A stretch of DNA of 64,000 bases from Geosiphon pyriformis (taxonomy: Eukaryota; Glomeromycota; Glomeromycetes; Archaeosporales; Geosiphonaceae), in assembly GCA_016748015.1 (NCBI GenBank), contig JAAOMT010000071.1, positions 150,414 to 214,413 on the forward strand, read 5' to 3'. This document shows positions 1-10,599 of this stretch, one piece after another (within the stretch, counting starts at the first letter, position 1; the number at the start of each line of letters is the position of its first letter). The notes beneath the pieces are model-generated. The model worked only from the letters and a program-made list of their open reading frames with translations, was not told the origin of the DNA and did not search any database. Position numbers and translations under genes: made by a program.

Positions 1-29
1 TCTAATAATGGAAATTTAATGCTTTTGTG

Positions 30-281
30 TCAAATAGATCTTTCTGAGATTTCATCAATTTCAATATTCAACCACTTTGCATGCTCTTTGATTATCTTGG
101 AGACAGTTGGACGAGAAATATGAAGTTCTGGATATTTATAATTGAAGTAAGCTACAATATCATCATGTTTCGTGCCATAGTGATTTTTGGAATATTGACA
201 AATTTCTTTACAAAGAGCATCATTAACTGCTGCTCGTTTTTGTTTTTGAATAAAGGTTCCGAAATTGTGATAATTTAGCAA
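30..281 (-). pseudogene. Tigger/CENP-B-like transposase, N-terminal HTH part, interrupted
   Basis: The 83-residue reading frame begins MLNYHNFGTF and contains KRAAVNDALC, then HISRPTVSKIIKEHAKW. This is the pattern of the N-terminal CENP-B/psq-type HTH of pogo-family transposases, which binds the terminal repeats. It stops at TGA (30-32). The same frame continues after the stop as HKSIKFPLL, which looks like the start of the second (CENPB-type) HTH. The TGA is therefore probably a former CGA arginine codon, and the gene a decayed copy. The DDE catalytic domain would lie beyond the left edge. Confidence 0.68.
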
Positions 282-624
282 ATGTGCCTATAATGATAAT
301 ATTAGATTTGGTTTTAGCAAGCCTAAATTTGAATACAATTGGGACTAAGTGGCTGTACGTGAAAACAGACAAGATCAAAAAGAGTAAGTCCAATGTAAAT
401 TGATTTAAAAGAAAGTTAGAATGAAATCAATTCAATACGTTCTAACTCTTTTCCCAATTACCAATTAACATCTAGCATGTGATATTTGTTCTTATATGAA
501 GGTAAATTTCGAATAAACGTTTGATAAAATTATGTTCTTGTTCCTTTATAGATTGTTCTTATATAAAGGGAAAATTGTTAATTAATCAATTGGTTCTATA
601 AAAAAATGTCCTTTGTAAGAGGTT

Positions 625-654
625 GTTCTTTTATCGAGGGTTCTTTTATGGAGG
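625..654. repeat. Tandem 15-bp subterminal repeats of the pogo-like element
   Basis: Two head-to-tail 15-mers, GTTCTTTTATCGAGG and GTTCTTTTATGGAGG, sit directly inside the terminus; more degenerate copies lie at 488-502 and 555-569. Repeated subterminal boxes in DNA transposons are commonly transposase-binding sites; that role is inferred here. Confidence 0.6.
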
Positions 655-662
655 TTTGACTG

Positions 663-833
663 TAATTATTTATACTTGTGTATTGTACAAATAGGATTAT
701 TAATTAGATAGTAATATTTAATAATTTAATAAAATAATAAGTAATAAATTGAAACAATAATATAGTTAATTGATAATAAAAATTACAGAAGCAATTTTAT
801 GTTAATTAATAACTTAAATTTTTACTAGTAACA
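663..833 (-). repeat. Relic of a gypsy LTR (family of element C), end portion
   Basis: This stretch follows the last ~170 bases of element C's LTRs (ends at 33184 and 41914) almost base for base, with transitions: GTACAAATAG..., then a run with TAGTAATATTTAATAATTTAA, then a terminal AGTAACA. The LTR end sequence TAACA falls at 829-833. The left part of the LTR is not seen because the pogo-like element ends at 662, so the DNA transposon probably jumped into this LTR relic. Confidence 0.6.
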
Positions 834-3800
834 ATTATTATTTAATTGTAAATTTGTTGATTTAAGATTTCAAACTTAAAAGGAATTTGACTAAAGATAA
901 TTAAAAATATTAATTAGTTGATATAATTATTTTTAATTTTTAATTTTTTTTTTTAAAATATGCTTAATCAAAGAAATAAACAGTGTAAACTGAATAAGTT
1001 TCAATTAAATATTTAATTAAAAAACAATTTCAAAAATCTTGAAACTGTTGGCTAAATTATTTTTTAATTAAGAAACAAATAAAACAAAATTAAAAAAAAT
1101 TAAGCTTAATATAAACTAAATTATTTTGATTATGTACTATAAAATAATCTTGGATTTTTTGTGTTAAAAAAGATTAATTGTTCATATAATAGTAAATAAT
1201 TTAAGAATTTAACAATCTCACAAAGAGCACTATTTTTCTGTTATAGTTAGATATAATATACTAATAAATAATAACAAAAAAATCTAAAGGTAAAGGAATA
1301 GTTTATACTATAAACAAAAAATAATACATTAGTATAATTCTATGTCTTATATTAATATTTTTAAAATTCAATATTAAATATTAATTGTATTTTTTAGTAA
1401 ATATTTATTCAAATACTTTACAAAAACTAACAATTATACAAATAAAATAATAATAATAATAATAATAATATAATTTTTGATTTATTTGCGAAATACAAAA
1501 GTTTTTGGTTTATTAAATTTTAAATAAAAATTTTTTGTTTTAAGTCCAATTTTTTCAAATTAATAATTTTTTTTAAATTCAGATCAAAGATAATCTCATA
1601 ACTAGTTGTAACTGGGTTACAATCATTTTTTTTTATAAAGAGGTGTAAATTTTGTCTTTTGTTGCAATCAGTTGTAAATTTTAAAAAACCCTAAAAAAAT
1701 TATTTTTAATTCAGATCAATAATAATTTTTAATATTATGCTGAAAAAACTACAATTATTTTGGGTTGACAAATATAATTACTTTTTAAAACGTGAATTAT
1801 TATACTTTATTTCTGTTTCATACTTTTAAACATATTAGCCCCTTTTTTCATCATTCTATTTTAGGTTTAATTTTTTTTTTGATACAAGATAATTAAAAAT
1901 TGAAGTGAAAAACTGATTTTCAAATTTTAAAATCTCAAGATGAAAAATTTATCTTTAATAATGCTTAGTAATATCCGTAATTTTTAACCTTGAATTTCTA
2001 TATATAATCAAAGTTTCAGATCCGATAATTTATAAATATAACTTTTTATGTAAACTTTTTAACGTAACTGAAAAAATAGAACGAGAGTAATTAATTCATT
2101 TGATATTCAAAAGTTCAACACAAGTATTCAAAAAAAAAAAAAAAAAAAAAAAAAAAGGGAAATTTTCAATCTTCTATATCTTTTCTAGTTTTCCAAAAGC
2201 ATGAACAATGTTTTAAGAAAGAAATATGATAAAATTGTCCATTTTTCCCTAGTTTTACAAAAGAATACTTTTTCCCTGAAATTATTTTTGGATCACAAAA
2301 TTTTTGGGGTAATCATCCGAACAATTTCATCAGTCATGATTTAAGTTATATTGTTGTCAATTTGACCACAACGTCGGTTTAAAGTTTGAAAGACCTCAAA
2401 AACCAGTTATTATAGCAATTGTTTCTCTAAGGCAATAAGCTCAACATTCCTATTGGTACACATGACTATTTCGTATCATGTAGATGGCATGATCATGCAT
2501 CATACACATAGCAACCTTACCCACTTGAAGATCATTCTTTTTTTAGAATTAAATTAAAATTTTTTACCATCTACGTGTAACTAAAGAAAATGTCACTATA
2601 ATGTAAAAGACTGTGCTTTGATAATTAAAGGGGGGATACTTTGCCAAAAATTTCTAAAAATAAAATATATTTTTATATGCATCATATTACAAATAATTCT
2701 CATGTGGTTTTGAATTTCAAAGAATCTAAAGTTTTTTTTATCTAATGAATCGGCCAATGTTATTAAATTCCCATCTATCCATCCAATCCAACCCATCCAT
2801 CATCTATCCATAATTTTTAATAACGAAATCCATTGTTTTCTTATTCATCGGGTTTATTTTTAATGATATAACAGAGAAAAATTAATTATTAATTGAGAAA
2901 AACATTCTTTTTTTATTTTTTCGTTATTTATCAATTATTATATATATATTTTTGTGTTCTTAAAAATTTAAAGAAAGAGTTTTTAATGATTGAAACAGAA
3001 CGGCTAGACCTTTATTAAAATTTTGAGTCATCTAATTATTAAAAAAAAAAACCTTTAAATCGATTGATTAACTCTGAACCTTCTTTAACTTATGTAACAT
3101 AAAAATGAATCTTGTCAAAAAAAAAAAAACAAGGTTTCTCAACTTTAATTTTTTTCTTCAAACAAAAATTTCCATTTTGACCCCTACTTATTTATGTGTC
3201 TGGGTGTACAATTAGTTCACCAAAAGAAATCATTTCTAATTTTTATTTTTGGTAAAGATTTTAAATAGGCGTGCAGTTTGGATAATCATCATTTCAGAAA
3301 GAAATGTCTGCAAATTTTTTTTTTCAGAAAAAAATAACTTATTTCAAACGTTTCTACTTTGAATTAAAATTGGATTTATCTTTTCATAAATTATAATTTT
3401 TCTGAAATTTTTTATATTATTTTTTTGAATCACTTTGAAAAAAAAAAATTATAAAGATAATAAGTTTGATTCCAATGCGATCAACTCCTTAAAGAAAAAT
3501 TTTGTACTCAATTAATAAATATATCAGCATAGAAAAATCAGGATATTTCGTGTATTTCCTTATTTTTTTTGCATAAATATTAAAGTTACACATTTGAAAC
3601 TTTGTAACATAATGCTTTGATTAACCATTGTTAAATAAAAGAAATAACATTACACACTAATAATCGATTTTTAGGCTTTTTGCTGATTACGAAGTGCTTT
3701 TCCTAAAAAAGTAAACAAAAACCTATCATTACCAAATTAATTTAATTAAAATTCGGCTTAAATGTCGGTTCATGTAATTAATTTCATGAAAAATATAATT

Positions 3801-4349
3801 ATTATTGTTAAAGATTTAATAATTGTTCCTAACATTTTTCAAGTCTCATTCTATGAATTTTAAATGAAAAATTACTTGGCTTCCAAATTATTTAATTTTA
3901 TAATGACAATCAAAGAGAGCATAATCCTAATCGAAACTTGTTCAATTTGTTCCCTGAAAATCATAAATATTGTCATTAGATTGAACGACTATTATAATTT
4001 TAAAAAAATAAAAAAATTTGTTCACAAATATCACCACATACAATGCATCACGCGTAGAAGTTCTTTAACATTGTTCCATATGTTGTGAAAGAATGCTTTA
4101 ATAATAACATAATTTTTATACTCCTGAAATTTTCCTTTAAAGTTCAGACTAAAAAGTACATTTTTGTAAAATTTCACAAATTTGAAATTAAAACGAAACT
4201 CTTATATTCGTGTTCATATTTTCTCATAAATTATTTTTGCTTTTTCAGAAATTTTTATAAATACTTGACCAAAGTAAAATCTACTTTAGCCAAAATCTTT
4301 TTTTTTTCTTTCACGTGGTTGAGAAATACCTAAATAAAAATTTTCAAAG
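834..4349. other. AT-rich intergenic DNA, no recognisable gene
   Basis: No reading frame here has a recognisable family, coding composition or splice pattern. The stretch holds low-complexity tracts: an (AAT)n run near 1450-1472, an A-run of about 27 at 2130-2156, a CCAT/CTATCC-rich stretch at 2771-2811, and many poly-A/poly-T runs. The right end is presumably the 5' flank of the membrane-protein gene, but no promoter motif can be singled out in such AT-rich sequence. Confidence 0.6.
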
Positions 4350-5983
4350 ATGATGATAAATGACCCCCTCATTCGGTTGATGTATGGAAGCTTCGTATAC
4401 GGATTATGGGCAATGGTGAGTCGAATGAACAAAAAACCACCCTAACCCCCCCCCCCAAAAAATAAATAAATAAATAAATAAATAAATAAATTTATTAGTC
4501 TATAAATGAAATTGAAATCCAAATTTTTTAAAGTTTAATAACAAAAATTTTTTAAACTCCCTTACCAATTTACCCAAACTTTTAGGCGTCTTTTAACAAT
4601 CTCATCGTCTCCATATTTCTGTACACTTCTCGTAATACAACTATTTCGAATCTCCTCAAGATAATATTCAACTTTGCCTGCTTATCACGAGCACTGGTCG
4701 CGGCCGGTTTTGAAATGATGCCATTTAAGGGAATACCACAAGCTACTTGTGATTCTAATCGATGGCTTGCCAACCTCACACAAATTGCTTTCAGATTAAC
4801 ATTGTCGAGTTTTTTGCTATATCGGTTGAGGCAAATTGAACATAAACGTCGTGATACTATTGTTGGTCTCACGTTATTCTTTTTCACTGCCCTTTTTCAG
4901 GTAATTTTGATATTCATCAATTGCTGACGTTTTACTTTTGACTTGATCACTTTTAAAAATGATAATCTTAAATGACTTAATATATTTTCTTATTATTATT
5001 ATTATTATTATTATTATTAGTTCATTCATATGGCTACTTATGGAACAATTAAGGTCGTTATTGATCCTAAATCAAAATTGGAAAATTGTCAGTTCACCCA
5101 AAATCCCATTTCCAAATGGTTTCAATGGACCTATATCGCTTTCGATTGGGCTATTGACCTTTATGTAACTTATCGTCTTGTGAGAATTTTACAAAAAGCC
5201 AATAAGAATGCCAAAGACTGTCCAGCAAATATGCGTCGACCAAATAAACGTAGTTTATTCACCGCAGTAATGTATTGGAACTTTTTACGAGTATTTTTGG
5301 CTTTGGGCTATAATATAATGTCAGCCTACGAAACGGCAACCATTGATCATCAAATTGCTCATTATGACCCTTCAGTGATGCGGGGCTTTTCTAGTTTTAT
5401 TTATATCTGTCTTTCCTACGTGATAACTACTGACGCAGAAATAGTGAGAGTAATTCAAGGTCCAAAGTCAAATGGTGGAGGAGGAAAAGGTGCAGTAAAA
5501 GGTGGAAATAGCACAATGGGTGGGAAAGTAAGTTTTGGAAAATCACTTCAGTCAACAAGTTCCACCGATACAAAATCTTATCTAGAGTATACAACTTCAT
5601 TTGATGAATCAAAAAATCGTGCAATAAATTCAGCCTCCAAAGAACCACATACTCAAAGGCTTGATTCAAATACTACAGTTATTACATCAATGAAAAGAGC
5701 TTCTTTTTTTGAATGGGCAAAGAGTGTCGTTGGAAAACGTTCATCATCAGAAAACGTAAACCAAAAATTTCAAAAAAAACATGATACAGAAGATTCACTT
5801 GAAGAAATTATTCGACAAGAGGAAAATGAAAAAAATGATCCAGAACTTGGTCTTGTTACTGAATCTCCATTTAACGATCATGAAGAAACTCCAAAACGAA
5901 TAAGTTCTGTAAGTGCCGTCACCGCAAATACTGACTCTACTATGAACGATATCAAATCAGAATCAATTGGCAACGCTATTTAA
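4350..5983 (+). CDS. Seven-helix membrane protein with hydrophilic C-tail (spliced, 3 exons)
   Basis: Proposed exons are 4350-4415, 4586-4900 and 5021-5983, giving about 447 residues. Both introns are GT-AG (donors GTGAGT and GTAATT; acceptors TTTTAG and TATTAG) and keep phase 0; the start is the first of two Met codons at 4350. The protein has about seven hydrophobic segments, around residues 10-35, 45-65, 85-110, 112-135, 155-175, 205-228 and 253-275. After them comes a ~165-residue polar tail rich in Ser, Thr, Asn, Lys and Glu, starting near TDAEIVRVIQG. This is the topology of a receptor-like seven-helix protein, but I do not recognise a named family and see no signature such as a retinal-binding Lys motif or DRY box. 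Probably a membrane sensor or transporter-like protein; function unknown. It is one of only two apparent host genes in the window. Confidence 0.72.
4443..4493. repeat. Poly-C and (AAAT)n tract in intron 1
   Basis: A run of about a dozen C followed by AAAAAATAAATAAATAAA lies within the first intron of the membrane-protein gene (4416-4585). It is a length-variable microsatellite type. Confidence 0.8.
4989..5019. repeat. (TTA)n microsatellite forming the acceptor tract of intron 2
   Basis: About ten TTA units run directly into the TAG acceptor at 5018-5020 of intron 2 (4901-5020). The repeat itself therefore supplies the 3' splice site and its pyrimidine-poor tract. Confidence 0.75.
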
Positions 5984-6627
5984 ATTTAATAAGTTACTAT
6001 CTTATAAATAATAATTTTGTATTTTAAAACTACTTTTCTTTTTCAAATTTAATTTTACCGCGAAAATTTTTTGTATCAATATATTTATATATTTATATAT
6101 ACCCTAATCTTTTCATTCTTCGAATAACTTTCTAAAGAAAACAACATTTTACCCCTTTTGTAAATCTCTTTGAAAATCACATATCATCATCACAATTTGT
6201 CTTTTTCGAAAAAAAACAATTTCTAACAGATAATAAACATTCTAAATCATCTCACATCTGAGAATTCCAATATTAGAGCAATTATCATCACTTTTGATAA
6301 ATTTGATTTTATTTTTTTTTTTAATTTTTTTTTTTGCATTTCGACCCAAGAAAAAATTGCGTTAAATTATCCTCTAACCTTGTTATTCTAAATAAGATAC
6401 ATAAAAAGTACAATTAGTGAGTGGTTTTATGTGCTTTGGATTTTAATTGGTTGAATTTCAACTATTGAACCGATTGTAAATTTTGGTTAAAGTTACGATA
6501 CTTGTGAAGAAATTTTGGAGCTTCTCGCTTAATCCAGATATCCTGGGAGATAATGGATCAACTTTCTATTTTAAGAAAAATAGCTATCGGATCGTTCGTT
6601 ATCTAGATAACTTTTCCGATCTTACAA
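5984..6627. other. 3' flank of the membrane-protein gene, non-coding
   Basis: AT-rich sequence follows the TAA stop. It contains TATATTTATA repeats near 6075-6095 and no recognisable gene. A 78-codon frame at 6483-6719 has no family resemblance and lies over an inverted repeat. Confidence 0.5.
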
Positions 6628-6660
6628 TTAACGGGTTTTGGAAAACTAGGCCCCCGTTAA
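6628..6660. repeat. 8-bp perfect inverted repeat
   Basis: TTAACGGG (6628-6635) is mirrored by CCCGTTAA (6653-6660) across a 17-base spacer. The surrounding ~200 bases (about 6480-6680) are less AT-rich than their neighbours, so this could be the edge of an inserted element. No second terminus or target duplication was found. Confidence 0.4.
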
Positions 6661-6720
6661 AAACGTGTTATCATATCTTTTTTTATGATGTAATAATTAA
6701 ATTATATAATTTCAAATAAA

Positions 6721-9414
6721 AATTTATTATACTGTTTTTTTTTTGAAAACTGACAATATGTGATAAAATATAATTACACAATTAAATTTATTTTATTTGA
6801 ATTAAGTAATCAATATTAATTTAAATAATTATTCAAAATTTAAATTTAATATAGTTTTAATATTTTTTTTATTTATTATTTAAAATTATTTTAATAAATT
6901 TTTATACTGTTTAAACTAAAGAGTTTAAAGTTTTTACTTAAAAAAAAATTTTTTTGAAAGCAAAATAAAAAAAATAAAAACATTGTTATAAATTAATACT
7001 TTTTCTGTTTTGTATTTTTATAATTACATTCAAAACAAAGAATAAAAAAAAAGCAATCATTATTATTTTTATAATTTCTGCTAATACAAATTCTTTAAAA
7101 GTTTTTTTTACAGTAAAAACACCCAAATAGTACTTTACTAAAGTGCTTTTTTTTTAAGTAAAAAAAAATCAAAATAATTTTTAGCTGCTAAAAAAGCACT
7201 ATTTTTAAAATAATAAAAGCAGTATTTCTTTTAGTAAATATAAAACTTTAATTTTTTAATTTTTTAATGTTTTGAATGTTTTTACCAATTTTATAGTACT
7301 AGTACTAATTATAATATTTGATTCTTTTTTGGTTATAATCAACAATTATATTTCTATTTTGAATAATAAGAATAATAATAACATGTTTGTTAAATTTAAT
7401 TTAAATTGGCAATTGGTTATATTGTTTAATATTATAGATTTTAGTTATTTTTAAAAACCGAACAAATTATCTATTAACACATAATTATATACAATTATAT
7501 TATTAAATTACTTAATGATTAAAAAAATTAAAATTAAAACACTTTTTTTATAATATACAAACATGATTAAATACAATAATTAAATATGTAATATTTTAAA
7601 TTAAATAATATTAAAATAAAGCAATAATGTTTTTAATATATTTAAAGTTAATAATTTCTTCTTTAATACTTATTTATTTTTTTGGTTAAATTAAAACACA
7701 AAGTTGAATTAAATTATTATATTAAATAATACTTTAATAATAATATTTAAGTTAGTTTTATAATTGTATCTATATTATTATTTTAAGTCAGAACAAATAA
7801 CAATTTATTTTTAAAATTATTTGTTATTAAAATTTAATATTTTTTAAAATTAATTAATATTAACTGTTGTTTTAAAATATTTAGAAATATAAATACTTAA
7901 ATACTTTAATATATTAATATTAATTAATATCTATAATTAAAACTTTAACAAAATAATAATTTTTAATAAACATTTTTTTTTAGTTTTATTAATCAAAATA
8001 AGTAAACTAATACATTTTTAATTTAATGATTCAAGTTAAAAAATAATACTATTTTAAATTAATTTATTTTTTAAAATTTAAAAAGAAAAATAATTTTTAA
8101 AACTTTATTCTTAATAATTGTAATTAATAGTTTAATCAATATTTATAAATAAATTTTTGGTTTTTATTACTTTAAAAAATACAGTATTATAAAAATATTA
8201 TTATTATATAATTATATAAAATCTTAAATTTAATTAATTTATATATTTTTTACATATAATTAAATATAATTTATGTTAATTTTAAAAAAAATCTTACTTT
8301 AAAAATATTTTATATATAAAAACAATTAATATATTACTATTTATAATTATATTATTTATCTGTTTTAACAGTTTTAATTTATATTTAACTTAATATTAAA
8401 TAATTAATATTAAAAAAATATTATTATTTAAGCAAATATATTTTTATTAATATTAATATTAAAAATATTTATATTATTATTTTAATTTTATACTTTTTTT
8501 AAGTTTAATAAATTTTTTATTTAAAATACCCAAAATTTTTTCAAAAACAAAAACTTTATTTTGTATAGTATTGCATAATTTTTTTAATTTTAGACAAAAC
8601 AAAAATTATTAATTAATTTTATTATCAATAAAACCAAAATATTAATAAACTTAATAATAAACTTAATTAATAAAGTTAAATTAATTAATTTAAATTCTAA
8701 AAAAAACCAATTTAAAACCAACCACATAATTAATAACAATAATAATAATAAAAATAATCAATAAAACAACAATAAAAAAATTAAAAAAGCAGAAATCTTA
8801 GCCTAAAAATTAATACTAATAAATAAAATTCAAAAATTTTAAAACTAATTATGAGTTGTAAATAAAAACTTAAAAAATAAAAATAAAAATATTTTATTAT
8901 TCAAGCCAAATAATTTAAATCTTAATATTTAAAACAGAATTAATAACTAAAAGTTTTTTATTAAATATAATATTTTTTAAAGTGCTAATTTTAATAATTA
9001 TAGTATTTAGATTTTTTTAAGAATTAAAAAAACAATTATATATTTTAACTACTTAAGAATATTAAAAAACAAAAAATAAACAAATATAACTATAAATTTA
9101 AAAAAACAAATTATTAATTTAAAAAAACAAATTATTAATTTTAAAAATAATATAGTTAAAAATTGATTTTATAAAAAATAATAATTTTTTTTATTAATTA
9201 AAAAATTTTCACATTATTTTAATTATTAAAATTAATTAAAAATTAAAAACAGTAATAATTATATTAAAAAACTTAAATATATTATTAAATATTAGTAAGT
9301 TTTAATATTATACAAAAAATTTTATTAAAAATACAGAAAATATTTTTAATATTAGCAATAAAAATATTTTTATATATATTTTATAAAATAATAATAAATA
9401 AGAAAGCATTATAA
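6721..9414. other. Extremely AT-rich decayed DNA
   Basis: Almost entirely A and T, with no reading frame of recognisable composition. Runs such as TTAATTAATATT and ATTATTATT dominate. By analogy with the recognisable relics nearby, much of it is probably retroelement sequence decayed past recognition, but nothing specific can be assigned. Confidence 0.5.
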
Positions 9415-10150
9415 TTTTTTTTTATTAATACATTTAATAAGCAAAGCCCAACTACTATCTAATACATAGAACCAAACTAAGTGGCTTAAACTAAATACAA
9501 TTCATGTATTTTCTACATGTGGCTAGTCATTCAGGCCAGACAAGGCAACACTACACTCCTATGTTAACATGGGAACTACTATCCAAACTAGAAAAAAAAA
9601 GACAAGGCCTACGATGACCAAAGCTAACAGCAAAAAATTCTAATACACCAAGAAATCTGACTATACCATCTAATAATACAGACTTTGCATAACATAAAAG
9701 ACTTGACAACACACTACTATTATCAATTAAACCAGCTTTTTTTATATGCATCCTAAACTCAGACTTCATTAACCACATTCTAAAGTGATATAGCTTAACC
9801 AACCACTTAGCCAAATCAACAACAAAGTTAACAGCTTTTCCCTTCTTATTAAAGACCCCAACAGTTTCCTTATACCAATTTTTTAGCATGAAACTCTTAC
9901 ATATTACTGAATACAAGCCAACATCTGACTGACAAAGATCAAACACCCAAAAACTATGGAGAAAGACGAGCAACAAACACCAACCAAAAAAGCCGAGAAT
10001 GCAGAAGCATTAGATAAAACCTTCCTTCAAATGTCAACATCCTGAGCACAAATAAAGACATGATCTGGCAATTTTACCTCACCATATAACAAACAAAGCA
10101 CACCAGGATACTTATTATTATATAGCTTCTTATAGATGGCAACATATTAT
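9415..10150 (-). mobile_element. 5'-truncated LINE tail, minus strand
   Basis: On the minus strand this begins near the zinc-binding motif after RNase H (CLLYGEVKLPDHVFIC, compare CLYCGEVEVSDHVFFC in LINE copy 2). It continues through the C-terminal domain and ends in the same 3' untranslated tail with a terminal A-run (T-run on the plus strand at about 9416-9424). The tail includes a perfect stem CATGTA-GAAAA-TACATG. The protein is clearly diverged from copies 1-3, so it belongs to a related but separate LINE lineage. 5' truncation is typical of target-primed insertion. Confidence 0.75.
9551..9976 (-). pseudogene. LINE ORF2 C-terminal fragment
   Basis: A 141-residue open frame encodes the region after the zinc-binding motif of LINE ORF2. 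Landmarks shared with copies 1-3 are VNFVVDLAKWLVKLYHF (compare VKFVRSLGLAF), FRMHIKKAGLI (compare AYMKKNGLI), RFLGVLEFFAVSFGHRRPCL and a terminal LFFSSLDSSSHVNI. It is a fragment with no catalytic domain, hence not an active gene. Its frame is longer than in the neighbouring relics, suggesting a younger insertion than the surrounding AT-rich DNA. Confidence 0.7.
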
Positions 10151-10599
10151 AACTAATACTTATTTAATAATATTAGTTGAAACTATTTGTAAATTTTTGT
10201 TAAAATATTATTAAATTATATTTTAAATATATATAATAGATTTAATGTTTTTTGTAATAATAACTTTTTTGTTTTAAAAGATATTATTACTTTATTGTCA
10301 ATTTTTATTATTAGATTAATGATAAAAAATGCTTTAAAAAAAATTATGAATTATAATTAGTTCTATAAAATATGCATAAAACTTATAACTTAATAAAATA
10401 ACTTTATTTATTGAATAGTTTACAAAAAAATTAAAATATGTTTTAGATTTATTAAGTTTTTTGATAATATTTATAATAACAAAAATAGTATTATTAATTA
10501 TTTCTTAATATTGCTTTAATTTTAAATAAATAATTATAAAAATATTTATATAAAATTAAATATTTATTATTTAAACAAAACAAAATAAACTAGTTTTTT

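Larger units (their letters stand above)
1..662 (-). mobile_element. pogo/Tigger-like DNA transposon, 5' end
   Basis: This is the transposase-5' part of a Tc1/mariner-superfamily pogo/Tigger-like transposon; the rest lies left of the window. The minus-strand reading frame at 30-281 resembles the N-terminal CENP-B-type helix-turn-helix region. The element's terminus reads CAGTCAAACCTC on the minus strand and ends at base 662, followed at once by TA (663-664), the usual target dinucleotide of this superfamily. Inside the terminus are repeated 15-mers of the form GTTCTTWTATNRAGG (488-502, 555-569, 625-639, 640-654), which look like subterminal repeats. The other terminal repeat is not in the window, so boundaries on that side are unknown. 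Confidence 0.72.

Noticed and set aside
3864-4333. Two adjacent plus-strand frames (74 and 82 codons) upstream of the membrane-protein gene
   Set aside because: AT-biased composition, no recognisable domain, and no splice sites that join them in frame to the exon at 4350.
4582-4887. Minus-strand 101-codon frame
   Set aside because: Antisense to exon 2 of the membrane-protein gene, whose splice sites, phase and hydrophobic segments support the plus strand.
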